Assembly (NCBI RefSeq): GCF_943181405.1
Contig: NZ_CALPBY010000003.1
Span: forward strand, 186,001-250,000
Origin: Cellulosimicrobium sp. Marseille-Q4280
GTDB lineage: Bacteria > Actinomycetota > Actinomycetes > Actinomycetales > Cellulomonadaceae
DNA length: 64,000 nt
Direction of reading: 5' to 3'
Below are positions 16,906 to 26,197 of this stretch, piece by piece. The position numbers and the translations under genes are program-made. The notes beneath the pieces were generated by a model. The model saw only the letters and a program-made list of their open reading frames with translations, was not told the origin of the DNA and did not search any database. Every line of letters starts with the position of its first letter. Positions within the stretch are counted from its first letter, which is position 1.

Positions 16906-16921
16906 CGTGGTGCCGCCGGCG

Positions 16922-18148
16922 TCAGTGCGCGGCCGGGGCGGCCGCGACGAGCGGCTGACCGATGCCGTCGAGGAGCTCGCCGAACCACGCCTGCGTGACG
17001 TCGAACGCCTTGCCGCCCGCGATGCGGGGGAACTCGATCGCGCGCAGGCGGTCGCCCTGCTCCTCGTCGTGGCCGATGACGCCGGACTCGCCGCGCAGCG
17101 CGCACTCGACCGCGAGGTCGGTCATCGACTTGATGAGGCGCAGGTCCTCGGCGTTCGCGGCCGCGGCGCGCGAGAAGTAGCCGGACTTCTGGACCATGAC
17201 CTTCTCGGCGCCCAGCTTCTCGGCGAACTGCTTCGCGAACCACTGCCCCGGGTTGACCGTGTCGAGCTTGACGTGGCCGAACGGGTCGCGCTCGACGGTC
17301 TCCCCCGCGGCCTCGAGCTGCGCGACGATCTCGTGCATGCCCGCACCCTCGGACAGGAAGATGTTGACGTTGCCCTGAGAGTCCATGATGCCCTTGAGGC
17401 GCTCCGCCTCGGCATCGATGTCGAGCGCGAGCTCGGGCAGGAAGACCGCGTGCACGTCCCAGCGCTCACGCGTCAGGCCGAGCGCCGGGGCCCACTCCTG
17501 GGCGTCGAGCCACTTGCGGTACTCGGCCGCCGACGCCGCGGTGAGCCACCCGCAGTGCCGACCCATGACCTCGTGCACGATGAGCATGCGCGGGCCCGAG
17601 CGGTGCTCGCCGATGACGTTCGCGGCGAAGCCGGCAGCCTCCTCGGCCGCGGTCCACGCGCCGAGCGACTGACGGATCGGGATCACGTCGTTGTCGATCG
17701 TCTTGGGCAGGCCCACGACCGTGAGCTCGTACCCGTTGTCGTGCAGGTAGGCCGCGAGGTCGGCCGCGGTCGTGTTGGTGTCGTCGCCGCCGATGGTGTG
17801 GAGCACGTCCACGCCGTCCGTCTTGAGCTGCTCGGCCGCGACCTGCAGCGGGTCCTCGCCCTCCTGGACGAGCCCGCGCTTGACGCAGTCCTTCGCGTTC
17901 GTCAGCTTGACGCGCGAGTTGCCGATCGGCGAGCCGCCGAAGCGGTGCAGGAGGCCGGCCTGCTTGCGGCCCTCGTCGTCCACGACGATCTTCGTGCCCG
18001 TGAGCAGGCCGTGGTAGCCGTACTGGTAGGCGATGATCTCGATCTCCGGGTCGAGCTCCGTGTACCGCTCGATGAGCCCGCCGACGGCGGAGGACAGGCA
18101 CGGGGCGAAGCCGCCCGCGGTGAGGAGGGCGACGCGACGAACCGACAT
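16922..18148 (-). CDS. pfp: Pyrophosphate-dependent 6-phosphofructokinase
   Basis: A 408-aa PfkA-fold enzyme converting fructose 6-phosphate to the 1,6-bisphosphate. The nucleotide-site signature reads IGGDDTNTTA: Asp where ATP-dependent enzymes carry Gly (GGDGS), plus PKTIDNDV, which marks the PPi-using group. Further landmarks are the N-terminal LTAGGFAPCLSSAVGG and the HEVMGRHCGWL substrate loop. PPi use makes the glycolytic step reversible and is common in Micrococcales. Upstream on the minus strand GAGAGG lies about twelve bases before the ATG. aroG follows directly, linking glycolytic and shikimate flux in one transcript. Confidence 0.92.
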   Translation of the reverse strand: MSVRRVALLTAGGFAPCLSSAVGGLIERYTELDPEIEIIAYQYGYHGLLTGTKIVVDDEGRKQAGLLHRFGGSPIGNSRVKLTNAKDCVKRGLVQEGEDPLQVAAEQLKTDGVDVLHTIGGDDTNTTAADLAAYLHDNGYELTVVGLPKTIDNDVIPIRQSLGAWTAAEEAAGFAANVIGEHRSGPRMLIVHEVMGRHCGWLTAASAAEYRKWLDAQEWAPALGLTRERWDVHAVFLPELALDIDAEAERLKGIMDSQGNVNIFLSEGAGMHEIVAQLEAAGETVERDPFGHVKLDTVNPGQWFAKQFAEKLGAEKVMVQKSGYFSRAAAANAEDLRLIKSMTDLAVECALRGESGVIGHDEEQGDRLRAIEFPRIAGGKAFDVTQAWFGELLDGIGQPLVAAAPAAH

Positions 18149-18291
18149 GTGAACTCAGAACCTCTCGTGGGACGGGATCCGTGGGACGGGATCTGCGGGC
18201 GCCCGGTCCGTCGTGCTCGTGCGGCCGACGGCGGAGGTGGGCGCCCTGAGGGCCGGCGACGGACCGGTGGTCACGGTCCCGTCCGCCCGGC

Positions 18292-19077
18292 TCAGTCTAC
18301 TGATGCGGGGCCGGGGTCCGACGGCGGTTCCGGCACCTGGACGTCGGGGACGGGACGCCCTCCGGGGGCGCCCCCGCCGTGCTCGACCTCCTGGTGACCG
18401 GCGGCGATCCGGGCCTTGGCGGTCGCGGCGTAGATGTCGACGTACTCCTGCCCGGACAGGCGCATGATCGCGTACATGATCTCGTCGGCCACGGAGCGCA
18501 GGATGAAGCGGTCGTTCTCCATGCCGCGGTAGCGCGAGAAGTCGAGCGGCTCGCCGACCACGATGCCGATGCGCATGGGCTTCGGGATGACCTTGCCGAT
18601 GGGCTGGGCGATGTTCGTCCCGATCATCGCGACGGGGACCACGGGCGCGCCGGACTCGAGCGCGAGGCGCGCGACGCCGGTCTTGCCGCGGTACAGCCTG
18701 CCGTCGGGGCTGCGCGTGCCCTCCGGGTAGATGCCGAAGAGGTCGCCGTCGCGCAGGACGCGCAGACCGGTGTTGAGCGCTGCCTCGCTCGCCTTGCCTC
18801 CCGCGCGGTCGACCGGGATGGTGCCGACACCGCGCATGAAGCCCGCCGTCAGGCGACCCTTGACCCCGGTCCCCGTGAAGTAGTCGGACTTCCCGAGGAA
18901 CTGCACCTTGCGGCCCAGGACCAGCGGGAGGATGAACGAGTCGATGACGGCGAGGTGGTTGCTCGCGAGGATCGCCCCGCCGGAGTCCGGCACGTTCTCC
19001 ACGCCCCGCGTCCAGGGACGGTAGAGCACCCGGAGCAGCGGCCCGACCATCACCTGCTTCATGAACCAGTAGAACAA
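18292..19077 (-). CDS. plsC: 1-acyl-sn-glycerol-3-phosphate acyltransferase
   Basis: A 261-aa PlsC-family enzyme of phosphatidic acid synthesis. Acyltransferase motif I is near ASNHLAVIDSFILP (NHxxxxD; H then D), motif III is YPEGTRSPDG and motif IV is VPVAMIGTN. A hydrophobic N-terminal segment may anchor it to the membrane. The start is unusual: a TTG at 19077 (MFYWFMKQVM in the protein), chosen because AGGAGG stands immediately upstream and homologues begin with a similar aromatic stretch; the first ATG at 19063 is too far from the ribosome binding site. It corresponds in position to Rv2182c of M. tuberculosis. Confidence 0.88.
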   Translation of the reverse strand: MFYWFMKQVMVGPLLRVLYRPWTRGVENVPDSGGAILASNHLAVIDSFILPLVLGRKVQFLGKSDYFTGTGVKGRLTAGFMRGVGTIPVDRAGGKASEAALNTGLRVLRDGDLFGIYPEGTRSPDGRLYRGKTGVARLALESGAPVVPVAMIGTNIAQPIGKVIPKPMRIGIVVGEPLDFSRYRGMENDRFILRSVADEIMYAIMRLSGQEYVDIYAATAKARIAAGHQEVEHGGGAPGGRPVPDVQVPEPPSDPGPASVD

Positions 19078-19121
19078 CGTTCCTCCTCGCGGGGTCCCGG
19101 CGCGGGACGTGCATCCGACTC

Positions 19122-19127
19122 TAGAGT
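19122..19127 (+). promoter_or_regulatory. -10 hexamer TAGAGT, leaderless start of the acidic membrane protein gene
   Basis: TAGAGT, 7 nt, ATG at 19135. Confidence 0.5.
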
Positions 19128-19134
19128 GATTGTC

Positions 19135-19836
19135 ATGGCCGCACCGAATGCCCAGCCGGACGCCGGACCCCCCGACGACGTCCCCGAGCCCTCTCCGAGC
19201 GGGACGCCCGAACCCTCCGGCGCCGATCGACCCGATACCGAGGACACCGACCCCGACGGCGCCGCGCCCGCGGACACCGAACCCGACGCCGCCGGGCCCG
19301 GTCGCGACGACGCGCGGGCCGCGGACGCGGACCCCGAGGCGCGGCTCGACGTGGACGCGCGCTGGGCCGGCATCGTCGCCGAGCTCGGTGACCTGTCCGA
19401 CCTCGACCCCGGCCCGGTGCGCCCCGCTCCGGGCGATGCCGAGGCGCCCGGCCGCGGGACGGCGCCGGGCACCGGTGAGGCTCCGCGCGGGCGCGACGTG
19501 ATCGGGTCCGTACCGGTCGCCCCCTGGGTCCAGCCCCCGGGGCCGCGGGACTGGCCCGCGACGCCCGAGGTGGAGGCGCTCGAGGAGGCCGAGAGCCACT
19601 TCGTGCCTCCGGACCCGCCGCTCGTCCTCGGTCGCGACCCGCTGCTGACGATGGCGTGGTCGCTCGTCGTCGGCGTGCCCGTGGTCCTGCTCGTGCTGCT
19701 CGTCGTCGCGCGGCCGTTCCCGGTCGTCGTGGCGCAGGTCGGCGGGCTCGCCTTCCTCGCGGGCCTGGCCGTGCTGCTCTGGCGCATGCCCCACCGGCGC
19801 GACGACGACGACCCTGGGCCGGGCGCCGTCGTCTGA
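19135..19836 (+). CDS. Acidic N-terminus plus two-TM membrane protein, unknown function
   Basis: A 233-aa protein. The first about 170 residues are disordered-looking and rich in Asp, Glu, Pro and Ala; residues about 175-220 form two transmembrane helices (LLTMAWSLVVGVPVVLLVLL and a second ending VLLWRM); the tail is HRRDDDD-like. I recognise no domain. It is divergent from plsC with 57 bp between the starts and convergent with the ROK glucokinase gene. The ATG is supported by TAGAGT 7 nt upstream. Confidence 0.65.
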   Translation: MAAPNAQPDAGPPDDVPEPSPSGTPEPSGADRPDTEDTDPDGAAPADTEPDAAGPGRDDARAADADPEARLDVDARWAGIVAELGDLSDLDPGPVRPAPGDAEAPGRGTAPGTGEAPRGRDVIGSVPVAPWVQPPGPRDWPATPEVEALEEAESHFVPPDPPLVLGRDPLLTMAWSLVVGVPVVLLVLLVVARPFPVVVAQVGGLAFLAGLAVLLWRMPHRRDDDDPGPGAVV

Positions 19837-19837
19837 G

Positions 19838-19884
19838 CGTGCCGCGGGCGGGACGGTCCGACGACCGCCCCGCCCGCGGGCACG
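19838..19884. terminator. Convergent terminator
   Basis: A long hairpin with about 20 pairs, one mismatch and one bulge fills exactly the gap between two stop codons (plus-strand membrane protein and minus-strand glk). Confidence 0.75.
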
Positions 19885-20832
19885 TCAGCGACGCGCGAGA
19901 TCGGCCGCGCCGACGATGCCGGCCTCGTTGCCGTGCTCGGCGAGCTCGATCTTCGCCTCGGGCCGGTGACCGCGGGCGGAGAGCTGGTCGGCGAACGCGC
20001 GGCGGACCGGCTGCAGGAGCAGGTCCCCCGCAGCGCCGACGCCGCCGCCGATGACGATGAGCTCCGGGTCGAGCAGCGCGGTCACGGACGCCGCGCCCTC
20101 GCCGATCCACCGGCCCAGGTTCGCGAGGAGCTCGACGGCGAGGTCGTCGCCCTCCTGCGCGGCCTGCGTGATCTGGGGGCCCGTGAGCTTGTCGGCGTCC
20201 CCGCCGCACAGCTCGAGGAGGCGGCGCGCGCGGTCGGGCTGCGCGATGAGCGCGCCCTGGCCGTCGCGCACGAGCGCCGTGCCGGACGCGTACTGCTCCC
20301 AGCAGCCCTCGTGCCCGCACCCGCAGTAGTGACCACCGGGCACGACGCGCATGTGACCCACCTCGGCCGCCACCCCCCACTTCCCGCGCACGAGCCGGCG
20401 GTCGACGACGATCGCGCCGCCGAGCCCCGTGCCGACGGTCAGCATGAGCATGTCGCTCGCGTCGCGAGCGACGCCGAACTGGAACTCGGCCCAGCCTGCC
20501 GCGTTCGCGTCGTTCTCGACGACGATGCTCACGTCGTCGTCCCCGATCAGGTCGCGCACGTTGCGCGCCAGGGGGTACTCGCGCCAGGCGATGTTGGGTG
20601 CGAAGAGCACCGAGGTGCGGTCGGGGCTGACGAACCCGGCGGCCGCGAGCCCGACGGCGCCGACCTCGTGGTCGGTGGTCAGCTCGGCGTACACCTCGGC
20701 GATCGCGCGATCGATGCTCGCGACGTCGTCGGGCTCGGTGTCGCGACGCGTCTGGGCGAGGATCTCACCCTTCTCGTCGACGACGCCGGCCGCGATCTTC
20801 GTCCCGCCGATGTCCACACCGATGGCGTGCAT
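19885..20832 (-). CDS. glk: ROK family glucokinase
   Basis: A 315-aa sugar kinase that phosphorylates glucose with ATP (some actinobacterial members also use polyphosphate). Seen are the phosphate loop IGVDIGGTKIAAGVVD, ENDANAAGWAEFQFG with the catalytic Asp, GTGLGGAIVVDRRLVRG, and the ROK zinc cluster GGHYCGCGHEGCWEQYASG. There is no N-terminal DNA-binding helix, so it is an enzyme rather than a repressor. Start ATG with GAGG upstream; a TAGGCT hexamer at 20964-20969 (minus strand) may be its -10. Confidence 0.92.
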   Translation of the reverse strand: MHAIGVDIGGTKIAAGVVDEKGEILAQTRRDTEPDDVASIDRAIAEVYAELTTDHEVGAVGLAAAGFVSPDRTSVLFAPNIAWREYPLARNVRDLIGDDDVSIVVENDANAAGWAEFQFGVARDASDMLMLTVGTGLGGAIVVDRRLVRGKWGVAAEVGHMRVVPGGHYCGCGHEGCWEQYASGTALVRDGQGALIAQPDRARRLLELCGGDADKLTGPQITQAAQEGDDLAVELLANLGRWIGEGAASVTALLDPELIVIGGGVGAAGDLLLQPVRRAFADQLSARGHRPEAKIELAEHGNEAGIVGAADLARR

Positions 20833-20963
20833 GTCCCGTCCTCACTCGCTAGAAGTCGCTGACCGAGCCGATGCCGGGCGCCCGCGGCCGGGCACGCGAG
20901 GACGCGTCGGGCCGGAACTCCACGCACGCGCGAAACGTTGCGCAAGCAGCGCACAGCGACTGA

Positions 20964-20969
20964 AGCCTA
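20964..20969 (-). promoter_or_regulatory. Possible -10 of glk
   Basis: TAGGCT on the minus strand, about 130 bp before the glk start; the palindrome TTGCGCAA lies in the putative leader at 20938-20945. No -35 recognised. Confidence 0.3.
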
Positions 20970-21047
20970 CCGACTTCCGGTGGTCCCCGGCACGCACCGC
21001 CACTGGGTAGGGTTCTCCCACCGTCGACTACTGCCACTGGAGCCAGC

Positions 21048-22865
21048 ATGGACGAGATCAGCGCCCCACGGATCGTCGAAGTCGATCCGTCGAAGAACCT
21101 CAACGACCTCCTCGCGAGCCGTGTCGCGGCCGACCCGACGGCGCCCATGGTGGAGCGCCCGACGGGGCCGGGCGGGTCGTGGGAGGCGCTCAGCGCGCGC
21201 GAGTTCGACGCCGAGGTCGTCGCCGTCGCGAAGGGGTTCGTGGCGCGGGGCGTCCAGCCCGGCGACCACGTGGGCATCATGTCGCGGACGCGGTACGAGT
21301 GGACGCTCCTCGACTGGGCGACCTGGGCGGCGGGTGCCGTCCCCGTGCCGCTGTACGAGACCTCGAGCCCGGAGCAGGTGCAGTGGATCCTGTCCGACGC
21401 GGACGTGCGGCTCCTCGTCGTCGAGACGGAGGCCCATGCCGCGACCGTCGAGGAGGTCCGGCAGAGCACCCCGTCGCTCGGTGACGTCCTCGCGATCGAC
21501 AGCGGGGCGGTCGCGACCCTCGTCGCGGACGGCGCGGACGTCGACGACGCGGAGATCGTGCGACGTCGTGGCCTCGCCGACCTCGCCGACGTCGCCACCA
21601 TCATCTACACGTCCGGGACGACGGGCCGCCCGAAGGGCGCGGAGCTGACCCACGAGAACTTCTACTCGCTCACCGTCAACGCGGTCGAGGCCGTGCCCGA
21701 GGTCTTCAAGCAGCCCGGCGCGCGCACCCTGCTGTTCATGCCGCTCGCGCACGTGTTCGCGCGCTTCATCGGCGTCCTGGTCGTGGCGGGCGGGACGGTG
21801 CTCGGCCACACCCCGGACACGAAGACGCTGCTCGCGGACCTCGCCACGTTCAAGCCGACCTACATCCTGTCGGTGCCGCGCGTGTTCGAGAAGGTCTACA
21901 ACTCCTCGGAGCAGAAGGCGGCCGCAGGCGGCAAGCTGAAGATCTTCCACTGGGCCGCGGCCACGGCGATCGCCTACTCGCGCGCGCTCGACGACCCCAA
22001 GGGCCCGGGCATCGGCCTCACGGTCCAGCACAAGGTCGCCGACGCGCTCGTGTTCAAGAAGCTCCGCCACGCGCTGGGCGGGCACGCGAAGTACGCCGTC
22101 TCCGGCGGAGCGCCGCTCGGCGAGCGGCTCGGCCACTTCTACCGCGGCATCGGGGTCCGCATCCTCGAGGGCTACGGCCTCACGGAGACGACGGCGCCCA
22201 CGGCGGTCAACCGCCCGTCGGCCACCCGGATCGGGACGGTCGGCACCCAGCTCCCCGGGTGCGCCGCGCGCATCGCGGAGGACGGCGAGATCCTCCTCAA
22301 GGGGCACCACGTGTTCCGCGGCTACCACGGCAACGAGCAGGCGACGCAGGACGCGTTCGTCGACGGCTGGTTCCGCACCGGGGACCTCGGCTCGCTCGAC
22401 GAGGACGGGTTCCTGCGGATCACGGGCCGCAAGAAGGAGATCATCGTCACGGCGGGCGGGAAGAACGTGGCGCCCGCGATGCTCGAGGACCGGATCCGGG
22501 CGCACGCGCTCGTGTCGCAGTGCGTCGTGGTCGGCGACCAGAAGCCGTTCATCGGGGCGCTCGTCACCCTCGACCCGGAGGGCCTGCCCGGCTGGGCCGC
22601 CATGCACGGCAAGGGCGAGCTGACCGTCGAGGAGGCGGCGAAGGACGCCGACGTCCTCGCAGCGCTCGACGCGGCCGTGACGCGCGCGAACCAGGCCGTC
22701 TCGCGGGCCGAGTCCATCCGCAAGTTCACCGTCCTGACCACGGACTTCACGGTCGAGAACGGCTACCTCACGCCGTCCCTCAAGGTGAAGCGGTCCGAGG
22801 TGCTCAAGGCCTTCGCCGCCGACGTCGACGCGATCTACGCCGACGGCACGGCCCCCGTGCGCTGA
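21048..22865 (+). CDS. fadD15: Long-chain fatty acid-CoA ligase (FadD15-like)
   Basis: A 605-aa AMP-forming acyl-CoA synthetase. The P-loop-like motif YTSGTTGRPKGAELTHENF, the adenylation motif EGYGLTETTAPTAVN, DGWFRTGDLGSLDEDGFL and the hinge ITGRKKEIIVTAGGKNVAP are intact. It activates fatty acids for lipid synthesis or degradation. The ATG at 21048 has GGAG five bases upstream; TAGGGT at 21008-21013 is a plausible -10. The position between plsC/glk and the Rv2191-like gene agrees with fadD15 (Rv2187) in M. tuberculosis. Confidence 0.9.
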   Translation: MDEISAPRIVEVDPSKNLNDLLASRVAADPTAPMVERPTGPGGSWEALSAREFDAEVVAVAKGFVARGVQPGDHVGIMSRTRYEWTLLDWATWAAGAVPVPLYETSSPEQVQWILSDADVRLLVVETEAHAATVEEVRQSTPSLGDVLAIDSGAVATLVADGADVDDAEIVRRRGLADLADVATIIYTSGTTGRPKGAELTHENFYSLTVNAVEAVPEVFKQPGARTLLFMPLAHVFARFIGVLVVAGGTVLGHTPDTKTLLADLATFKPTYILSVPRVFEKVYNSSEQKAAAGGKLKIFHWAAATAIAYSRALDDPKGPGIGLTVQHKVADALVFKKLRHALGGHAKYAVSGGAPLGERLGHFYRGIGVRILEGYGLTETTAPTAVNRPSATRIGTVGTQLPGCAARIAEDGEILLKGHHVFRGYHGNEQATQDAFVDGWFRTGDLGSLDEDGFLRITGRKKEIIVTAGGKNVAPAMLEDRIRAHALVSQCVVVGDQKPFIGALVTLDPEGLPGWAAMHGKGELTVEEAAKDADVLAALDAAVTRANQAVSRAESIRKFTVLTTDFTVENGYLTPSLKVKRSEVLKAFAADVDAIYADGTAPVR

Positions 22866-22880
22866 CTCGTCCCGACACCT

Positions 22881-22920
22881 GACGACGGCCCTCCCGGCAC
22901 GACCCGGGAGGGCCGTCGTC
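22881..22920. terminator. Strong terminator after the acyl-CoA ligase gene
   Basis: A perfect 17-bp stem (22881-22897 with 22904-22920) and a 6-nt loop, 15 bases after the stop codon. It isolates the ligase from the nuclease gene whose -10 begins 31 bases later. Confidence 0.8.
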
Positions 22921-22950
22921 GTCGGAGGCGTCGTTGTCGGACGTCGTCGC

Positions 22951-22956
22951 TAGCCT
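22951..22956 (+). promoter_or_regulatory. -10 hexamer TAGCCT, leaderless start of the DEDD/GIY-YIG nuclease gene
   Basis: TAGCCT, 7 nt, ATG at 22964. It favours this ATG over an upstream in-frame TTG at 22934. Confidence 0.55.
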
Positions 22957-22963
22957 TCCCGCC

Positions 22964-24814
22964 ATGTCGCCGAGCCCGCTGCTGTCACCTCCCCGGACCG
23001 GTACGGCGGTGGCAGCGGCGACGACCGGCGCGGCGGTCCAGGCGTCGTTCGAGGACCTGGGGACGCCGCTGAGCGACGTGACGTTCGTCGTCGTCGACCT
23101 CGAGACGACGGGCGGGTCACCTGCGGCCGAGGGCATCACGGAGATCGGGGCCGTCAAGGTCCGCGGCGGCGAGGTGCTGGGCGAGTTCCAGACGCTCGTC
23201 GACCCGGGGAGACCGGTCCCGGCCTTCGTGGCGCGGCTGACGGGGATCACGTCAGCGATGGTGGCCACCGCGCCGCGGATCGAGGCGGTCCTGCCGAGCT
23301 TCCTCGAGTTCGCGCGCGACGCGGTCCTCGTGGCCCACAACGCGCCGTTCGACGTGTCGTTCCTCAAGGCCGCGTGCGCCGCGGCCGGGTACGAGTGGCC
23401 CGGCAACCAGGTGCTCGACACCGTGCCGCTCGCGCGACGCGTCGTCACGCGGGACGAGGCGCCGAACCACAAGCTCTCGACGCTCGCCGCGCTCTTCCGG
23501 GCGACCGTCACGCCCGAGCACCGCGCGCTCGCCGACGCGCGCGCCACGGTGGACGTGCTGCACGCCCTGCTCGGCCGCCTCGGCCCGCTCGGCGTGACCC
23601 ACCTCGAGGACCTCGCCACCGCGACCGACCCCGTGCCTCAGGACGTCCGGCGCAAGCGCCACCTCGCGGACGGTCTGCCGGACGCGCCGGGCGTGTACCT
23701 CTTCCGCGGTCCGGGCGACGAGGTCCTGTACGTCGGGACGTCGACCTCCATCCGACGCCGCGTGCGCTCGTACTTCACCCGCTCCGAGAAGCGTGGGCGC
23801 ATCACCGAGATGGTCCGCATCGCGCACGCCGTCACCCCGGTCGTGTGCGCGACGCCGCTCGAGGCCCAGGTGCGCGAGCTGCGCCTCATCGCCGAGCACT
23901 CGCCGCGGTACAACCGGCGCTCGCGCCACCCCGAGCGCATGGCGTGGGTGCGACTGACCCACGAGGCCTACCCGCGCCTGTCGGTCGTGCGCGACGTGCG
24001 GGCGCCCGCCGCGCACATCGGCCCCTTCTCGTCGGGCAAGCAGGCCCAGGCCGCGGTCGACGCGCTCCACGACGCCTTCCCGATCCGGCAGTGCACCCGG
24101 CGCCTGCCCCTCGTCGCGAGCGCCGGCGCGAGCGCGTGCGTCCTCGCCGAGATGGGACGCTGCTCGGCGCCCTGCACCGCGACGACGCCGGACACGGGCT
24201 ACGCCGCGGTCGCCGAGGCGGTCCGGGGTGCGCTCGAGGGGGACCCGTCGCCGGTCGTCGCCGAGCTCGGCCGGCGCATCTCGGCGCTCGCCCACGACGA
24301 GCGGTACGAGCAGGCGGGAGAGGTCACGCACCGGCTGCGGGCGTTCCTGGCCGGCGCGGGAAGGGCGCAGCGGCTCGCCCCGCTGTCCTCGTGCGAGCAG
24401 CTCGTCGCCGCGCGCGAGACGGACGACGGGGGGTGGGAGATCGTCGTCGTCCGCCACGCCCGCCTCGCCGCGACCGGCGTGAGCCCTCCGGGAGAGGACC
24501 CCTGGCCGCTCGTGCGGGCCCTCGTCGCGACGGCGGAGGCCGTCCCCGCGCCGGTGCCGCCCGCCCCGGCGTGCCACCCGCACGAGGCCGAGATCGTGCT
24601 CGCGTGGCTCGAGCAGCCCGGGGTCCGCCTCGTGGACGTGACCGGCACGTGGACCTGCCCGGTGCGTTCCGCCCGGTCCCACGCCGATCCCGCCGTCACG
24701 GCCCGCGAGGTGGCCCGGCACGGCGTGCCCGCGGACGCCGCAGGCCCGGCCGTAGAGTGGGCGCACGACGACGACCCGTCCCCGGAGGAACCATGCTCAC
24801 CGCCATCGTCCTGA
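22964..24814 (+). CDS. DEDD exonuclease fused to a UvrC-like GIY-YIG domain
   Basis: A 616-aa two-domain nuclease (Rv2191 type). Residues about 38-205 are a DnaQ-like 3'-5' exonuclease with all four acidic positions: Asp45/Glu47 in VVDLETTGGS, Asp130 in HNAPFDVSFL and His186/Asp191 in HRALADARA. Residues about 240-320 are a GIY-YIG domain (APGVYLFRGP, VLYVGTSTSIRRRVRSYF). Then comes a UvrC-like Cys cluster, Cys377, Cys392, Cys400 and Cys404, and a UVR-like helical stretch. UvrC's C-terminal RNase H endonuclease domain is absent. A role in incision or trimming during DNA repair is likely. The next gene overlaps its end by 22 bases. Confidence 0.85.
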   Translation: MSPSPLLSPPRTGTAVAAATTGAAVQASFEDLGTPLSDVTFVVVDLETTGGSPAAEGITEIGAVKVRGGEVLGEFQTLVDPGRPVPAFVARLTGITSAMVATAPRIEAVLPSFLEFARDAVLVAHNAPFDVSFLKAACAAAGYEWPGNQVLDTVPLARRVVTRDEAPNHKLSTLAALFRATVTPEHRALADARATVDVLHALLGRLGPLGVTHLEDLATATDPVPQDVRRKRHLADGLPDAPGVYLFRGPGDEVLYVGTSTSIRRRVRSYFTRSEKRGRITEMVRIAHAVTPVVCATPLEAQVRELRLIAEHSPRYNRRSRHPERMAWVRLTHEAYPRLSVVRDVRAPAAHIGPFSSGKQAQAAVDALHDAFPIRQCTRRLPLVASAGASACVLAEMGRCSAPCTATTPDTGYAAVAEAVRGALEGDPSPVVAELGRRISALAHDERYEQAGEVTHRLRAFLAGAGRAQRLAPLSSCEQLVAARETDDGGWEIVVVRHARLAATGVSPPGEDPWPLVRALVATAEAVPAPVPPAPACHPHEAEIVLAWLEQPGVRLVDVTGTWTCPVRSARSHADPAVTAREVARHGVPADAAGPAVEWAHDDDPSPEEPCSPPSS

Positions 24815-25074
24815 TCGACACCGACCCCGCGCGCATCCCGGAGGTCGCCTCGGAGGTCGCCGACCTCAAGGGCGTCAGCGAGGTCTACTCGGTCACCGGC
24901 AAGGCGGACCTCGTGGCGATGGTCCGTGTGCAGGAGCACGACCAGCTCGCCGATGTCATCGCGGACCGCATCAGCAAGGTGGCAGGCGTGGTCCGCACCG
25001 AGACCTTCATCGCGTTCCGCGCGTACTCGAACGTCGACCTCGAGCAGGCGTTCGCCCTGGGGCTCGACGACTGA
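24793..25074 (+). CDS. Lrp/AsnC ligand-binding (RAM) domain protein without DNA-binding domain
   Basis: A 93-aa stand-alone RAM domain: MLTAIVLIDTDPARIPEVAS, GVSEVYSVTGKADLVAMVRV and the C-terminal TETFIAFRAYSN strand are typical of the Lrp effector domain. There is no helix-turn-helix. Such SraA-like proteins form oligomers that bind amino acids and may regulate by protein interaction. It overlaps the nuclease gene by 22 bases, has GGAGG four bases before the ATG, and is convergent with trpD, which suggests but does not prove an amino-acid link. Confidence 0.88.
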   Translation: MLTAIVLIDTDPARIPEVASEVADLKGVSEVYSVTGKADLVAMVRVQEHDQLADVIADRISKVAGVVRTETFIAFRAYSNVDLEQAFALGLDD

Positions 25075-25077
25075 CGG

Positions 25078-26172
25078 TCAGTCCCGGGCGGCCGCCTCGG
25101 CCCAGCGCGCGAGCACGTCGCGCGCCGCGCCCGAGTCGACGCTCGCGGCGGCGAGGGCATAGGCGGCACGCAGCCTGTCGACGAGCGATCCGTCCGTGGT
25201 GCCCGGAAGGGTGGCGTCCGCGACGAGCGCAGCCGCCGCGTTGAGGAGCACGGTCTCGCGCACGGGCCCGGGCTCGCCGTCCAGGAACCGTCGCGCGACC
25301 TCCGCGTTGTGAGCGGCGTCCCCGCCCCGCAGGTCCCCGATCGTGATCGGCTCGAGCCCCAGGTCGGCGACGGGGTCGAGCCCGTGCTCGACGACGGCGC
25401 CGTCGCGCACCTCCCAGACCGTCGCCGTCCCGGTCGCGGCGAGCTCGTCCAGGCCGTCGTCGCCGCGGAAGACGAGCGCCGACGTCCCGCGGGCGGCGAG
25501 CACCCCGGCGATGAGCGGCGCCATGCGCCGGTCGGCGACGCCGATCGCCGCGGCGGGCGGCTGCGCAGGGTTGGTCAGCGGGCCGAGCACGTTGAACGCG
25601 GTGGGGATGCCCAGCTCCTTGCGGGCGACACCGGCGTGACGCATGGAGGGGTGGAAGACCATCGCGAAGCAGAAGGTGATGCCCGCCTCGTCCGCGATCC
25701 GCGCGACCCTCTCCGGACCGTGGTCGAGCCGGATCCCGAGAGCCTCGAGCACGTCCGCCGCACCTGAGGAGGACGTCGCGGCCCGGTTGCCGTGCTTGAC
25801 CACGCGCGGCCCGGCACCGGCGACGACGAGCGACGCCATGGTCGACACGTTGACGGTGTGCGCCTGGTCGCCGCCCGTGCCGACGATGTCCACCGAGGGT
25901 CCTTCGACGGTGAACCTGCTGGCGTGCTCGAGCATCGCGTCGGCGAGACCGGTCAGCTCGGCGACAGTCTCCCCCTTGGCCCGCAGCGCCACGAGGAAGC
26001 TCGCGAGGCGTACCGGGGACACCTCGCCGGACATCACCTGGTCCATCGCCCACGCTGCGTCGTCGACCGTCAGGTCCCGCCCGGCGACGAGGTCGGCGAG
26101 CAGGGCCGGCCAGGACCGCGTCGCTCCCGTCGTACCCGGTGTCGTGCTGGCGGGGTGGGAGGTGGCGGTCAC
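25078..26172 (-). CDS. trpD: Anthranilate phosphoribosyltransferase
   Basis: A 364-aa enzyme of tryptophan synthesis, coupling anthranilate to PRPP. Landmarks are [18 protein letters not shown] (PRPP loop), [21 protein letters not shown], the anthranilate-site [19 protein letters not shown] and [13 protein letters not shown] at 26172 is chosen because AGGA stands just upstream and the frame extension to 26217 would overlap the upstream receiver gene. Other trp genes are not adjacent. The location next to ctaE matches M. tuberculosis (Rv2192c-Rv2193). Confidence 0.92.
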   Translation of the reverse strand: MTATSHPASTTPGTTGATRSWPALLADLVAGRDLTVDDAAWAMDQVMSGEVSPVRLASFLVALRAKGETVAELTGLADAMLEHASRFTVEGPSVDIVGTGGDQAHTVNVSTMASLVVAGAGPRVVKHGNRAATSSSGAADVLEALGIRLDHGPERVARIADEAGITFCFAMVFHPSMRHAGVARKELGIPTAFNVLGPLTNPAQPPAAAIGVADRRMAPLIAGVLAARGTSALVFRGDDGLDELAATGTATVWEVRDGAVVEHGLDPVADLGLEPITIGDLRGGDAAHNAEVARRFLDGEPGPVRETVLLNAAAALVADATLPGTTDGSLVDRLRAAYALAAASVDSGAARDVLARWAEAAARD

Positions 26173-26197
26173 GAGGTCCTGCCCTTCGGCTGGTCGG

